DNA of 29,162 bases from a virus: positions 1 through 29,162 of the IMG/VR virus record IMGVR_UViG_3300027824_000087. One strand, 5' to 3'. The translations under genes and the position numbers were made by a program. The notes beneath the pieces are model-generated. The model saw only the letters and a list, made by a program, of their open reading frames with translations. It was not told the DNA's origin and searched no databases. Position 1 is the stretch's first letter, and every line of letters starts with the position of its first letter. Shown here one piece after another: positions 6,444 through 14,503 of this stretch.

Positions 6444-7583
6444 ATGAGGATAGTCTGGCACAGTAACAGCCCGACTACCAACAGTGGCTACGGCAAGATG
6501 ACCGCCCTGTTCGTTCCCCGGATCGCCTCCCTCGGGCATGAGATCGCCGCCATAGCCTCCCCGTATTCGTTCGGCGGTTCCCCGATCGAGTGGAACGGCA
6601 TCCCGATCCTGGGGACTGCCAGGGATATCGCGGGGAACGACGTCATCCTGCGGAACCACGAATATTTCGGCGCAGACCTGACGATCACCCTCGCGGACCC
6701 GTTCGGCCTGCTCAGGGCAGCCCGCGAACTGTCCCAGATCAATTTGGCGTCCTGGTTTCCCGTGGACGCGAGTCCCTGCGGTTACGGCGACGTGACGTTT
6801 CTCCGGGACAGCGGGACGGTCCCCATTGCGATGTCGGTGTTCGGCCGGACTGCCCTGGAAGATGAGGGCGCGGAACCCTTGCTGGTGCCGCATGGCGTTG
6901 ACCTGGACATCTACCACCCCGGTCCCCGCACGTACCGGGACACGCTACCCGGCGTCACAGATGAGACGTTCGTCATCGGCCTGTGCGCGATGAACCGCGA
7001 CCCGAACCGCAAGGGCTTTTTCGAGCAGTTCGCGGCGTTCGCCCGTTTCCACGGCCGGCACCCGGACAGTTTCCTGGCGGTGCACAGTTCCCCGGGGGGT
7101 AAGCCGGGCCTGAACCTGCACGGGATGGCGTGCCAGCTGGGAATCTCAACGGCCGTCGGCTTCCCCGACGGTTATAGCTACGACCTGGGGCTGATCACCG
7201 AGGAGCAGATGGCGGCCTGGTATAACGGGCTGGACATCCTCTCCTTGTGTTCGTACGGCGAAGGTTTCGGCCTGCCCCTGATCGAGGCTCAGGCGTGCGG
7301 CGTCCCGGTCATCACGACGGACGCGAGCGCCATGACGGAGCTATGCGGGGCCGGGTTCCTCGTCTCCGGTACCCCGTTCTGGTCGGACGGGCACACGTCG
7401 ATGTGGACGCGTCCTGACATCTCCGATATCGAGGAGGCGTACGAGGGCGCGTATTGCGCGTGGCAGAACAACGCCCTGCCGAAGCGGCAGGCGGTGGAGT
7501 TCGCGCAGCAGTTCGCGGTGGACCGGGTGTTCGAGGAACACTGGGTGCCTGCTCTCGCCGCGCTGGAGGAGATGTTCGGTTGA
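6444..7583 (+). CDS. GT4-type glycosyltransferase
   Basis: A 379-residue product with the two Rossmann-like halves of a GT-B retaining transferase. It would move a sugar from a nucleotide donor to an acceptor in the cytoplasm. The N-terminal half starts MRIVWHSNSPTTNSGYGKM, with the glycine-rich loop for the acceptor. The C-terminal half has the donor-site Arg/Lys region near residue 190 (PNRKGF) and the EX7E motif EGFGLPLIE (E273, E281), followed by AQACGVPVITT. Length is normal for the family. The gene begins directly after the preceding stop and opens the carbohydrate cassette. Donor and acceptor cannot be told from sequence. Confidence 0.88.
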   Translation: MRIVWHSNSPTTNSGYGKMTALFVPRIASLGHEIAAIASPYSFGGSPIEWNGIPILGTARDIAGNDVILRNHEYFGADLTITLADPFGLLRAARELSQINLASWFPVDASPCGYGDVTFLRDSGTVPIAMSVFGRTALEDEGAEPLLVPHGVDLDIYHPGPRTYRDTLPGVTDETFVIGLCAMNRDPNRKGFFEQFAAFARFHGRHPDSFLAVHSSPGGKPGLNLHGMACQLGISTAVGFPDGYSYDLGLITEEQMAAWYNGLDILSLCSYGEGFGLPLIEAQACGVPVITTDASAMTELCGAGFLVSGTPFWSDGHTSMWTRPDISDIEEAYEGAYCAWQNNALPKRQAVEFAQQFAVDRVFEEHWVPALAALEEMFG

Positions 7584-8362
7584 GGACCGACGATGAGCTC
7601 CGCGCCGCCCTCGGGGGCTACTTCTGGTGGCATTCGATCGAGCTCCGGCCGGGGATCACCACGCCTGGGGTGTCGGGGGATAACCGCAGGTGCCTCCCCC
7701 TGTACGCGCTGCCTGAGGACCTGACGGGCCGGTCGGTGCTGGACATCGGCTGCTGGGACGGGTTCTTCTCGTTCGCCTGCGAAGCCCGGGGCGCGGAACG
7801 GGTTGTCGCGGCGGACGTGTGGGAGACGGCGGGCCGGGACGCGTTCGATTTCGCCCGGGAGGAACTGGGCTCCAAGGTTGAGCCGGCGGAATGCAGCGTC
7901 TACGACCTCCCGGACAGGCTCGGCGGGGAGCGGTTCGACCTGGTGCTGTTCCTCGGGGTCCTGTACCACCTGCGGCATCCTCTTCTCGGGCTGGAGAAAG
8001 TCGCGGCGTGCGCGAAACCGGGCGGTTTGACGGTCATCGAGACGACCATCGACTACGACACGATGACCGTGCGGCGTCCTTTGATGGCGTTCTACCCGGG
8101 CCGGGAACTGAACGACGACCCGACGTCCTGGTGGTCCCCTAACCCGCACGGCCTGGCGATGATGCTCGGTGCGGTGGGGTATGCGGAGGTTCATAACGTC
8201 ATCCAGTTGTGGCAGGGTAACCGGGGGATCTACCACGCGGTGAAAGCATCCGACGCGGACGTTCAGCGGATGGAAGCCGCTGACCTGCGGGCCCGGCATC
8301 GTCACCCGGCTGATAAGAGGCGCCGTGCCGCTCGCCCGGACTTACGACCCCGCCCTCGGTGA
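7580..8362 (+). CDS. SAM-dependent methyltransferase, CmoB/DUF1698-like
   Basis: A 260-residue product. The TTG at 7580 overlaps the previous stop (TTGA) and is preceded by GGAGGA (7566-7571). The N-terminus (YFWWHSIEL, TPGVSGDN) and the SAM-binding motif I LDIGCWDGFF (from residue 54) resemble the CmoB/DUF1698 group. The post-motif LFLGVLYHLRHPL is also typical. CmoB itself modifies tRNA, but phage and cell-surface relatives sit in glycan clusters, and the neighbours here favour methylation of a sugar or related small molecule. The last 38 bases overlap the next gene, and the Arg-rich C-terminus lies in that overlap. Confidence 0.8.
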   Translation: MRTDDELRAALGGYFWWHSIELRPGITTPGVSGDNRRCLPLYALPEDLTGRSVLDIGCWDGFFSFACEARGAERVVAADVWETAGRDAFDFAREELGSKVEPAECSVYDLPDRLGGERFDLVLFLGVLYHLRHPLLGLEKVAACAKPGGLTVIETTIDYDTMTVRRPLMAFYPGRELNDDPTSWWSPNPHGLAMMLGAVGYAEVHNVIQLWQGNRGIYHAVKASDADVQRMEAADLRARHRHPADKRRRAARPDLRPRPR

Positions 8363-9686
8363 AGTGGTTTCGACTGCGCGGGACGGGTTCCTGGACCGGC
8401 TGTCAAGGGACAGTGACATCAAGGAGTATCTCCCGTTCCTGTTCGAGACAGCCGCGTCCTACCCGAACGTCCGGGTCCTGGAACTGGGGACCCGCCGGGG
8501 GAACTCGACTCTCGCGTTCCTCGCCGCCGCTGAGGCGGTGAACGGGCATGTGTGGTCCGTGGACATTGACCGGGTGACGGACGCCCCGGACGGGATGATG
8601 CCGTGGCGGAAATGCCCCGGGTGGACGTTCATCCAGGGCGATGACCTGCACCCGGCGGTACGGGCGAAACTCCCGGCTGAAGTGGATGTCCTGTTCGTGG
8701 ACACCAGCCACGAGTACGATCACACGCTGGAGGAATGCCGGGCGTACATGCCCCGGCTCGCACCCGGCGGGGTTGCCCTGTTCCACGACACGACGAGCTT
8801 CCCCCCGGTCGCGCAGGCCCTGGATACCTGGTGCGAGGAAACAGGACGCACCTGGGAGAACCGGCCCGGGGAATACGGCCTCGGGGTCATCCAGGGGCAC
8901 ACTGAGGCGGGAGACGGCGCGCATACCGGGGGGCCTGTCGCGGTGTCCGTGCTGATCCCCACTAGGGGCAGGGCGGAGAACCTCGCGGGCTCAGTGGAGA
9001 GCCTGCGGCGCCTCGCCCGGGATGTTTCCGCTGTCGAGATCCTCGTCGCCGCCGACCCGGACGACGAGGACACGATCACCGTGGCCCGGGACCTGTGTGT
9101 CACCTTGCATGTGGCGCCGTGCCGGTACGGGTATGAGGGGCTGCACCACTACTACAACTACCTTGCCAGCCAGGCGGCTGGTGAGTGGCTGATGCTGTGG
9201 AACGATGACTGCCGGATGCTCACCCGCCACTGGGATGACGTCATCCGGGACGCACCGCCGGGGATCCTGCACCTGGACACCATGAATTACATCCCGCAGC
9301 ACAACTCGTTCCCCGTCGTCCCGGCGGCGTGGGCGCGGCTGCTGGGGTACATCAGCCCCACGTTCGGGGTCGACCTGTGGTGGCACGCCCTCGGCCAGAT
9401 GACGGGACTGACGCAGCCGGTCCCGGTGAGGGTCCGGCATGCCCGCATCAACGATGACATGATCGCTGCTGAGCGGGACGCCCGGGACATCCGGGGGGAA
9501 CTGGACTCGTTCAACTCCCCTGAAGCCCAGCTGCGGCGGTGGAACGACGCGCAGAAACTCCAGGAACTGCTGGGGAGGCCTCCGCTGGAGCCGGGGGGGA
9601 CGGATGCGGTGGTGTTCCGGCTGCAGCCGGCGAGAGGGATAGAGAACATGTGGCAGGCTGAGGACACCCCGGAGGCGTGTGAGTGA
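8325..9686 (+). CDS. Fusion of a class I methyltransferase and a GT2-like glycosyltransferase
   Basis: A 453-residue product from a GTG. Residues about 1-195 form a class I methyltransferase of the Methyltransf_24 type: VLELGTRRGNS at about 50-60, then VDVLFVDTSHEYDHT and GGVALFHDT. Residues about 205-453 look like a GT-A glycosyltransferase: VSVLIPTRGRAENL, a run of acidic residues (AADPDDED), and a WNDDC motif near 292 in place of the usual DxD. Both enzymes are recognisable alone, and the fusion would join methylation and transfer of a sugar in one chain. The overlap with the upstream gene and the four-base overlap with the downstream gene suggest tight coupling. Substrates unknown. Confidence 0.8.
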   Translation: MPLARTYDPALGEVVSTARDGFLDRLSRDSDIKEYLPFLFETAASYPNVRVLELGTRRGNSTLAFLAAAEAVNGHVWSVDIDRVTDAPDGMMPWRKCPGWTFIQGDDLHPAVRAKLPAEVDVLFVDTSHEYDHTLEECRAYMPRLAPGGVALFHDTTSFPPVAQALDTWCEETGRTWENRPGEYGLGVIQGHTEAGDGAHTGGPVAVSVLIPTRGRAENLAGSVESLRRLARDVSAVEILVAADPDDEDTITVARDLCVTLHVAPCRYGYEGLHHYYNYLASQAAGEWLMLWNDDCRMLTRHWDDVIRDAPPGILHLDTMNYIPQHNSFPVVPAAWARLLGYISPTFGVDLWWHALGQMTGLTQPVPVRVRHARINDDMIAAERDARDIRGELDSFNSPEAQLRRWNDAQKLQELLGRPPLEPGGTDAVVFRLQPARGIENMWQAEDTPEACE

Positions 9687-10642
9687 GGTACCTGGTTACG
9701 GGCGGGGCGGGTTTCATCGGGACCGCGCTGGTTAAACGGCTGTGCGCTGAGGGGCATGAGGTCCGCGTCCTGGACGACATGTCCCGGGGTAAAGCGGAGC
9801 GTCTGGCCGGGTTGCCGTGCCAGGTGTGGCACGGGGATGTGCGTGATGAGGCGACCGTCAGAAACGCCATGCACGGCTGCGACTCGGTGATTCACCTGGC
9901 GTACCTCCAGGGCACGCAAGTGTTCTACGAGAACCCGCTGCAGGTCCTCGACGTGGCCGTGAAGGGCATATCGAACATCCTGGAAGCCTGCCGGGCAACT
10001 GGCACCGGGGACCTGCTGCTGGTGTCCTCATCCGAGGCGTACCAGGTCGCCGCTGAGGTGCCGACCCCGGAGACGGTGCCGCTGTCCGTCCCTGACCCGC
10101 TGAATCCCCGCTACAGCTACGGGGCCGGGAAAGTCATCAGCGAGGTCATGGGTAACGCCTGGCAGCGTGAAGGCATCCTCGACCGGCTGATCATAGCCCG
10201 CCCGCACAACATCTACGGGAACGCAGGCGGCTATGAGCATGTCATCCCGCAGATGGCCGTCAGGATGAACCAGCTCGCCGCCGGGCATGCGGGGGACGGC
10301 CCGGTGTCGTTCCCGATCCAGGGGACCGGCCAGGAGACGCGGGCTTTCTGCCACATCTCGGACTGCGTAGATGCCCTGGTGCTGCTGATGGAGAAGGCCG
10401 GGCCGCTCGGCATCTACCATGTCGGCACTCCCGAGGAAGTGACGATCGAGCAGCTGGCGCTCCTCATCGGGAAGCATTACGGCTATGAGGTGAAGGTCGC
10501 GCCGGGGAAGTTGCCGAAGGGGAGCCCGCCGCGCCGCTGCCCGGACATCAGCAAGATGCGCGCCCTCGGCTACGAGCCGAAAGTTTCGCTGGCGGAGGGT
10601 CTCGGCCCGGTGCTGGACTGGTACCGCGAGCATCCCGGATGA
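9683..10642 (+). CDS. NAD-dependent sugar epimerase/dehydratase
   Basis: A 319-residue product from a GTG overlapping the previous stop. It is a short-chain dehydrogenase of the extended type that acts on nucleotide sugars. The NAD-binding loop GGAGFIG is at residues 7-13. The catalytic Ser lies in SSSEAY (about 115-120), and the YxxxK pair is Y146 and K150 in YGAGK. Substrate-side motifs RPHNIYG and the late GTGQETRAFCHISD are as in UDP-glucose epimerases and NDP-sugar dehydratases. Length is typical. Epimerase or 4,6-dehydratase cannot be decided. Its place beside a C-methyltransferase and a cupin suggests building of a modified sugar. Confidence 0.88.
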   Translation: MRYLVTGGAGFIGTALVKRLCAEGHEVRVLDDMSRGKAERLAGLPCQVWHGDVRDEATVRNAMHGCDSVIHLAYLQGTQVFYENPLQVLDVAVKGISNILEACRATGTGDLLLVSSSEAYQVAAEVPTPETVPLSVPDPLNPRYSYGAGKVISEVMGNAWQREGILDRLIIARPHNIYGNAGGYEHVIPQMAVRMNQLAAGHAGDGPVSFPIQGTGQETRAFCHISDCVDALVLLMEKAGPLGIYHVGTPEEVTIEQLALLIGKHYGYEVKVAPGKLPKGSPPRRCPDISKMRALGYEPKVSLAEGLGPVLDWYREHPG

Positions 10643-11772
10643 CCGGCGTGACCGAAGTCACCTGCTGCGGTTCGTGCGGGGACGACCAGCTCAGCCCCGT
10701 CCTGGACCTGGGTGTGCAGCCGCTAGCCGAACGGGACAACGGGGAACGTTACCCGCTGCGGCTCCTGAAGTGCGCGAACTGCACCCTGGTGCAGCTCAGC
10801 CATATCCCGGACCAGCGGGAAATGTTCCCCCCGGACCACCCGTACGCGACCGGTAATACCAGGGCGCTGCGGGAGCACTTCGCGGGACTGGCCGGCAAGA
10901 TCACGCGCATGGTAAAGCCCGGCGATGTGGTAGTTGATCTGGGCGCGAACGACGGGACGCTGCTGGAAGCAGTCGGCGCCCGGGTAGCCGTACGGCGGGT
11001 AGCGGTCGAACCGACCGGGCAGGCCGACAAATGCTACGCCAAGGGGATCTTCACGGAGCGGGCGTTCTTCACCGCCATCCTCGGGAAGGCCCTGAGAGAG
11101 CAGCACGGCCCCGCGAAGGTCATCACGGCCACTAACGTGTTCGCGCACGTCCCGGATCCCCACGACTTCCTGGATGGCGTTCTGGCCCTGCTGGGTGACG
11201 ACGGCACCCTGATCATCGAGACGCACGACTGGGCGTCGGTCGTCAACGGGCTCCAGGTCGACACGATCTACCACGAGCACATGCGCTGCTACTCCGTCGC
11301 CAGCCTGACGTACCTGCTGGCTCAGCATGGCCTGCTGGTGTCCGAGGTGGAACCGATCGACACGCACGGGGGTTCGTTCCGCGCCTACGCTGTCCGCGAG
11401 CAGCCGCATCTGTCTTTCCGCGCCCAGAGGGTCCGCAATGACCTGCACGTCCTCGTCGGGGACGCGGCGGTCGAAGGCGCCGTCTACGGCATCGGTGCGA
11501 CCACGAGGGCAACCCCGCTGATCCACTACGCGGATATCGCCCCGTTCCTGACCTGCGTGTGCGAGGTCCCCGGCAGCGAGAAAATCGGGCAGAACATCCC
11601 CGGCACCTCCATCCCCGTCGTGGATGAGGCGAAACTGATCGCCGACCAGCCCCCGTACGCTCTGCTGCTCGCATGGCACTGGGCGGACAGCATCATCCCG
11701 GCGCTGCGGGCAAAGGGGTATCAGGGGAAGTTCATCGTGCCGCTTCCCGAGGCGAGGGTCCTGGATGCCTGA
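10639..11772 (+). CDS. Sugar C-methyltransferase with an N-terminal zinc site
   Basis: A 377-residue product, four-base overlap with the epimerase gene. It has the three parts of the NDP-hexose C-methyltransferase family (TylCIII/NovU type). First, an N-terminal zinc site with C10/C13 and C45/C48. Second, a SAM-binding core with VVDLGANDGTLLE near residues 96-108 and IIETHDW. Third, a C-terminal Rossmann-like domain from about residue 270 (VYGIGATTRATPL). The YHEHMRCYS motif near 210-218 carries the His-Glu-His used in catalysis by the family. These enzymes methylate C-3 of keto-deoxysugars, giving branched sugars. No dTDP-glucose synthase or RmlB is visible, so the substrate may come from the host. 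Confidence 0.88.
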   Translation: MTGVTEVTCCGSCGDDQLSPVLDLGVQPLAERDNGERYPLRLLKCANCTLVQLSHIPDQREMFPPDHPYATGNTRALREHFAGLAGKITRMVKPGDVVVDLGANDGTLLEAVGARVAVRRVAVEPTGQADKCYAKGIFTERAFFTAILGKALREQHGPAKVITATNVFAHVPDPHDFLDGVLALLGDDGTLIIETHDWASVVNGLQVDTIYHEHMRCYSVASLTYLLAQHGLLVSEVEPIDTHGGSFRAYAVREQPHLSFRAQRVRNDLHVLVGDAAVEGAVYGIGATTRATPLIHYADIAPFLTCVCEVPGSEKIGQNIPGTSIPVVDEAKLIADQPPYALLLAWHWADSIIPALRAKGYQGKFIVPLPEARVLDA

Positions 11773-12118
11773 CCGGCATGAGGACGATCGGGGTGTCATT
11801 CAGGATCTCCTCGGCCCCGTCGACGCCGTGACAGAAATCCGCACGCGCGCCGGCGCGATCCGCGGGAACCACGTCCACGCCCGGACTGACCAGTGGGTGT
11901 ACGTCGTCTCCGGGTCGATGCTGTTCGTCAGCGTGCAGGACGACGGGCGGCACGAGGAGACACGCGGGCCTGGTGACCTGATCCTCGAAGCGGCCGGCGT
12001 GACGCACGCCTGGAAAGCGGAAACGGACTGCACGGTCCTCGTCTTCACCAGGGGGCCGCGTTCCGGCGAGGCGTACGAGTCGGACACCCGGCGGCTAGAG
12101 GTGCCGCTCCTGACGTGA
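11765..12118 (+). CDS. Cupin, sugar-isomerase-like
   Basis: A 117-residue single-domain cupin. The metal-binding motif is seen in GNHVHARTDQWVYVVSG (H36, H38), with a following GPGDLILEAAGVTHAW that supplies the second-motif Pro-Gly and His. Sugar cupins of this size (FdtA/WxcM-like) isomerise or epimerise dTDP-keto-sugars, which would fit the adjacent epimerase and C-methyltransferase. A simple sugar-binding role is also possible. It overlaps the C-methyltransferase stop by eight bases, and the next tiny frame overlaps its own stop by four bases. Confidence 0.75.
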   Translation: MPDRHEDDRGVIQDLLGPVDAVTEIRTRAGAIRGNHVHARTDQWVYVVSGSMLFVSVQDDGRHEETRGPGDLILEAAGVTHAWKAETDCTVLVFTRGPRSGEAYESDTRRLEVPLLT

Positions 12119-12288
12119 AGCGCTGCAAGCAGTGCCAGGACAGGGAAAAGCAGGGACCGGCCGGGCCGGTGAGAATCCTCGAGGTTGTCCGCCGTGACGC
12201 AAACCACGTCCCGGTTGAGTTCCGGGAGTACCACGTTGAATCCGAGGCTCGCCGGGCTGCTGGAGAACGGCGAGTTCGACTGGGATAA
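12115..12288 (+). CDS. Tiny ORF with a CxxC, 57 residues
   Basis: Starts at a GTG overlapping the cupin stop (GTGA) and ends in TAA at 12286-12288. The product begins MKRCKQCQDREKQGPAGPVR and continues with a basic and acidic mix (ILEVVRRDANHVPVEFREYH). One Cys pair near the start could bind metal with a partner. Coupling to the upstream stop supports translation. It overlaps the next tiny ORF (12236-12406), and only one may be functional. Function unknown. Confidence 0.4.
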   Translation: MKRCKQCQDREKQGPAGPVRILEVVRRDANHVPVEFREYHVESEARRAAGERRVRLG

Positions 12289-12406
12289 CCCCAGGCACCG
12301 TGAGGCGTACCTGCGGGCCTGGGTGACGGGCGAACTGCCCGGGAATGCGGAGGGACGAGCACCTGATGACCGGCGACCTCCTGATAATCGTCCCCAGTCG
12401 CGGTAG
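12236..12406 (+). CDS. Tiny ORF, 56 residues
   Basis: A TTG at 12236 begins a frame whose first 36 residues (MNPRLAGLLENGEFDWDNPR through WVTGELPG) look like a compact, mostly helical domain with Trp and acidic residues. The last 20 residues overlap the start of the next gene and are Pro/Arg-rich, as expected of a shadow frame. The start has no strong ribosome-binding site. The protein-like character of the first part makes it more plausible than chance, but uncertain. Confidence 0.35.
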   Translation: MNPRLAGLLENGEFDWDNPRHREAYLRAWVTGELPGNAEGRAPDDRRPPDNRPQSR

Positions 12407-13073
12407 GCCCCAGAATGTGGCCAGGTTGCTTGACTCTGTTCATGAGACCAGCCGCCTGAAGACGCACCTGCATGTAGCCGTCGATGACGATGACGAGAAG
12501 CAGCCGCAGTACCGGGCGGTCATGGACCATGCGGGCGCTGAAGGGGACGTGCTCGAGGTGGGGCCGCGCAAGGGCTTGTGCGCCTGGACGAATGAGGTGG
12601 CGCTCAAGCGTGCCGCCGATTACCCGTTCCTGGCGTCCTTCGGGGATGACATGGTGCCCCGGACTCCCGGCTGGGATAAGGCCCTGTGCCGGGGGATCGA
12701 GCGGATGGGCGGCACGGGCATCGTGTACCCGTGGGATGGCACTAGGGAGGACATTCCCGAGGCGTGCGTCCTGAGCTCGGACATTGTGGCCGCGCTCGGC
12801 TGGATGTGCGAGCCGTCCCTGTCCCACTGGTACCCGGATAACGTCTGGGCCGACCTCGGGCGGGGTGCGGGATGCTTGCGGCACTTGCGGGCCATCGCCG
12901 TCGACCATCTCAACGTCGCCGCAGGCCAGGCCAAGCCGGATGCTACCGCCCGGGACAACGGACGGTCGCTCGACGCCGACCGGGACGCGTATTACGACTG
13001 GCGGCGCAACCGGATGGCCGGTGACATCGAGACGATCGTGAAACTACGCGCGCGGGCATTGCAGCCCGCCTGA
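12366..13073 (+). CDS. GT2-like glycosyltransferase (GT-A fold)
   Basis: A 235-residue product. The ATG at 12366 is taken, with GGAGGG at 12349-12354 before it; an ATG at 12345 in frame is the alternative. The N-terminus LLIIVPSRGRPQNVARLLDS is the nucleotide-binding start of a GT-A transferase, and an acidic stretch (VDDDDE) follows. ASFGDDMVPRTPGWD near residue 95 is a likely metal-binding D-D motif. It is shorter than a full GT2 enzyme and closest in style to the second half of the fusion at 8325. It closes the carbohydrate cassette before the surface-protein block. Confidence 0.75.
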   Translation: MTGDLLIIVPSRGRPQNVARLLDSVHETSRLKTHLHVAVDDDDEKQPQYRAVMDHAGAEGDVLEVGPRKGLCAWTNEVALKRAADYPFLASFGDDMVPRTPGWDKALCRGIERMGGTGIVYPWDGTREDIPEACVLSSDIVAALGWMCEPSLSHWYPDNVWADLGRGAGCLRHLRAIAVDHLNVAAGQAKPDATARDNGRSLDADRDAYYDWRRNRMAGDIETIVKLRARALQPA

Positions 13074-13094
13074 CAAGCATCCTCCCCGTTTTAC

Positions 13095-13130
13095 CCCGGC
13101 TTGCGTGCCGGGACATCACCATCCGGCACG
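13095..13130 (+). promoter_or_regulatory. Leader with two overlapping hairpins before the surface-protein block
   Basis: Two inverted repeats share the same bases. CCCGGC (13095-13100) can pair with GCCGGG (13107-13112). Alternatively CGTGCCGG (13104-13111) can pair perfectly with CCGGCACG (13123-13130). They cannot form together. The second ends directly before the purine-rich ribosome-binding site GAAAGG (13132-13137) and the ATG at 13148. This could be a switchable RNA or a dyad protein-binding site. No clear promoter is seen in the 74-base gap, and there is no T run. Confidence 0.4.
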
Positions 13131-13147
13131 AGAAAGGTATTCGAAAA

Positions 13148-13681
13148 ATGGCTCTGGCCAGGACTTACAACGTGGACGCGAACTCCACCACCGGCATCAC
13201 CATCGGGTCCACCACCCCGGGTTCCGAATACCCGATCCTCTGGGGTCAGACCACTTCGGAATTCAACATAAGCGCCATCCGGGTGGGAACCTACTCGGGT
13301 TCGTCGGCGTCGTACCCGAACAACGGGACGATCACGTGGCGGCTCCGCCGCATCGGCCAGGCCGCCACGTTCTCGGCGGGCCTGCAGGGCGGCACCGGCA
13401 CGGCGGTCACCATCGGCCAGTCGACCACCGCCGCCGTGTCCACCTGGTATTACTCGACGTGGACGAACGCGACCGGCACGTTCTCCGTCATGACGACCTC
13501 CCCGCTGTGGGAGCAGACGATCCCGTGCACCGCCGGCGCGAACTGGGGTGAGTGGTTCACCCCTGGTTTCGAATTGAACGTCGGACCTGGGCAGGCGACG
13601 CTGGCGGTCACGTACGAGTACGGCGCCTCCGGCACGTCCTCCGCGGTGAACCTGATGGCGGGCCTGGTCATCTCCGAGTAA
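13148..13681 (+). CDS. Probable structural or decoration protein
   Basis: A 177-residue product rich in Thr, Ser and Gly with alternating hydrophobic residues, as in an all-beta protein. There is no signal peptide. It starts MALARTYNVDANSTTGITIG, has an ITWRLRRIGQAATF segment, and ends WFTPGFELNVGPGQATLAVTYEYG. It has a good ribosome-binding site. As the first gene of the beta-rich block it is likely a virion surface or tail component; no family is recognised. The single Cys (IPCTAG) is not paired. Confidence 0.55.
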   Translation: MALARTYNVDANSTTGITIGSTTPGSEYPILWGQTTSEFNISAIRVGTYSGSSASYPNNGTITWRLRRIGQAATFSAGLQGGTGTAVTIGQSTTAAVSTWYYSTWTNATGTFSVMTTSPLWEQTIPCTAGANWGEWFTPGFELNVGPGQATLAVTYEYGASGTSSAVNLMAGLVISE

Positions 13682-13691
13682 CCCCGCTATC

Positions 13692-13728
13692 CCCCGTGCC
13701 GCTGGTCCCGTTTGCCGGCGGCGCGGGG
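13692..13728 (+). other. Strong intergenic hairpin
   Basis: CCCCGTGCCGC (13692-13702) pairs with GCGGCGCGGGG (13718-13728) over 11 base pairs with one G-T wobble and a 15-base loop. No T run follows, so it is not a classical terminator, though actinobacterial hairpins without T runs are known to stop transcription. It lies ten bases after one stop codon and before a G-rich ribosome-binding region for the GTG at 13751. It could end, process or stabilise the message of the first structural gene. Confidence 0.45.
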
Positions 13729-13750
13729 ATTCCGCAAGGGGGGGTGGCCG

Positions 13751-14497
13751 GTGCCTATCTCCTACAACACGGGTGTCGTCAACACTGCTGACGCCTCGTC
13801 GAATGTCACCCTGGCGCTCCCCGCGGGGATCCTCGTCGGCGACGTGATGGTCATGTCGCTGACGTGCTTCAACGAGAACGCCACCCCCCCGACGATCACG
13901 TTCTCCGGGGCGGGCGGTTCCTGGACGCTGGTTCCGGTCACCGTGGGCAGCAACCCGGAGATATCTTCCGGCGGCGGGAACTACTCCTACGGGTACGCCT
14001 ACTACCGGGTCGCGACTGCCGGGGACCAGGGCGCCACCCTCACCATCACCGGGTCCGGGTCGGGGTTCTTCGCGGGCACCACCTGGTGGGCGGCGGCAGT
14101 CGCGTCGTACACCACGGTGAACACCACCACCCCTATTGACGTCGCGGGCGGTGCCACGGCATTTACCATCGGCGCGCTGAATTTCTCGGTCACCTGCCCG
14201 AGCCTGGCGACGAACTGCACCGCCGATATGGGGGTTTACCTGGGCAGCGGCGCCCCCGGGATAGGCGGTGCTTACTACGTGCCGGACCTGACAACCCCCA
14301 GGAGCGTCGTCAACTCCGACGTGGGCATCGGCGTGGCCATCAGCGACTCAAACGGTTTCGCGGGCTTTTCCGTCGGTGGCGGCGCGTTCAGCACCAACAA
14401 TCAGGGCATTGCGTGGCTGACCGGGTTCACTGTCGGCCTGGCACCCGCTGACGGCGGCGGGAACGGCATCCGGATTACCGGCTACAGGGCGAACTAG
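13751..14497 (+). CDS. Stand-alone beta-sandwich adhesin-type module
   Basis: A 248-residue product; the GTG start follows a G-rich run. It consists of a single beta-rich module: SYNTGVVNTADASSNVTLAL, then IPAG-like LPAGILVGDVMVM, SWTLVPVTVGSNPEIS, YAYYRVATAGDQGATLTITG and TTWWAAAVASYTTVN. The same module occurs twice within the large protein at 16647 (about residues 789-1014 and 1155-1388), with the order of motifs kept. Such modules are frequent in actinobacterial surface and phage tail proteins. It probably binds carbohydrate or another module of a fibre. No catalytic motif is seen. Confidence 0.6.
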   Translation: MPISYNTGVVNTADASSNVTLALPAGILVGDVMVMSLTCFNENATPPTITFSGAGGSWTLVPVTVGSNPEISSGGGNYSYGYAYYRVATAGDQGATLTITGSGSGFFAGTTWWAAAVASYTTVNTTTPIDVAGGATAFTIGALNFSVTCPSLATNCTADMGVYLGSGAPGIGGAYYVPDLTTPRSVVNSDVGIGVAISDSNGFAGFSVGGGAFSTNNQGIAWLTGFTVGLAPADGGGNGIRITGYRAN

Positions 14498-14503
14498 GCG
14501 AAA

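Noticed and set aside
7580-8362. tRNA-modifying CmoB
   Set aside because: The resemblance is to the SAM-binding part and N-terminal motif; the context is a carbohydrate cassette and no partner for tRNA modification is present.
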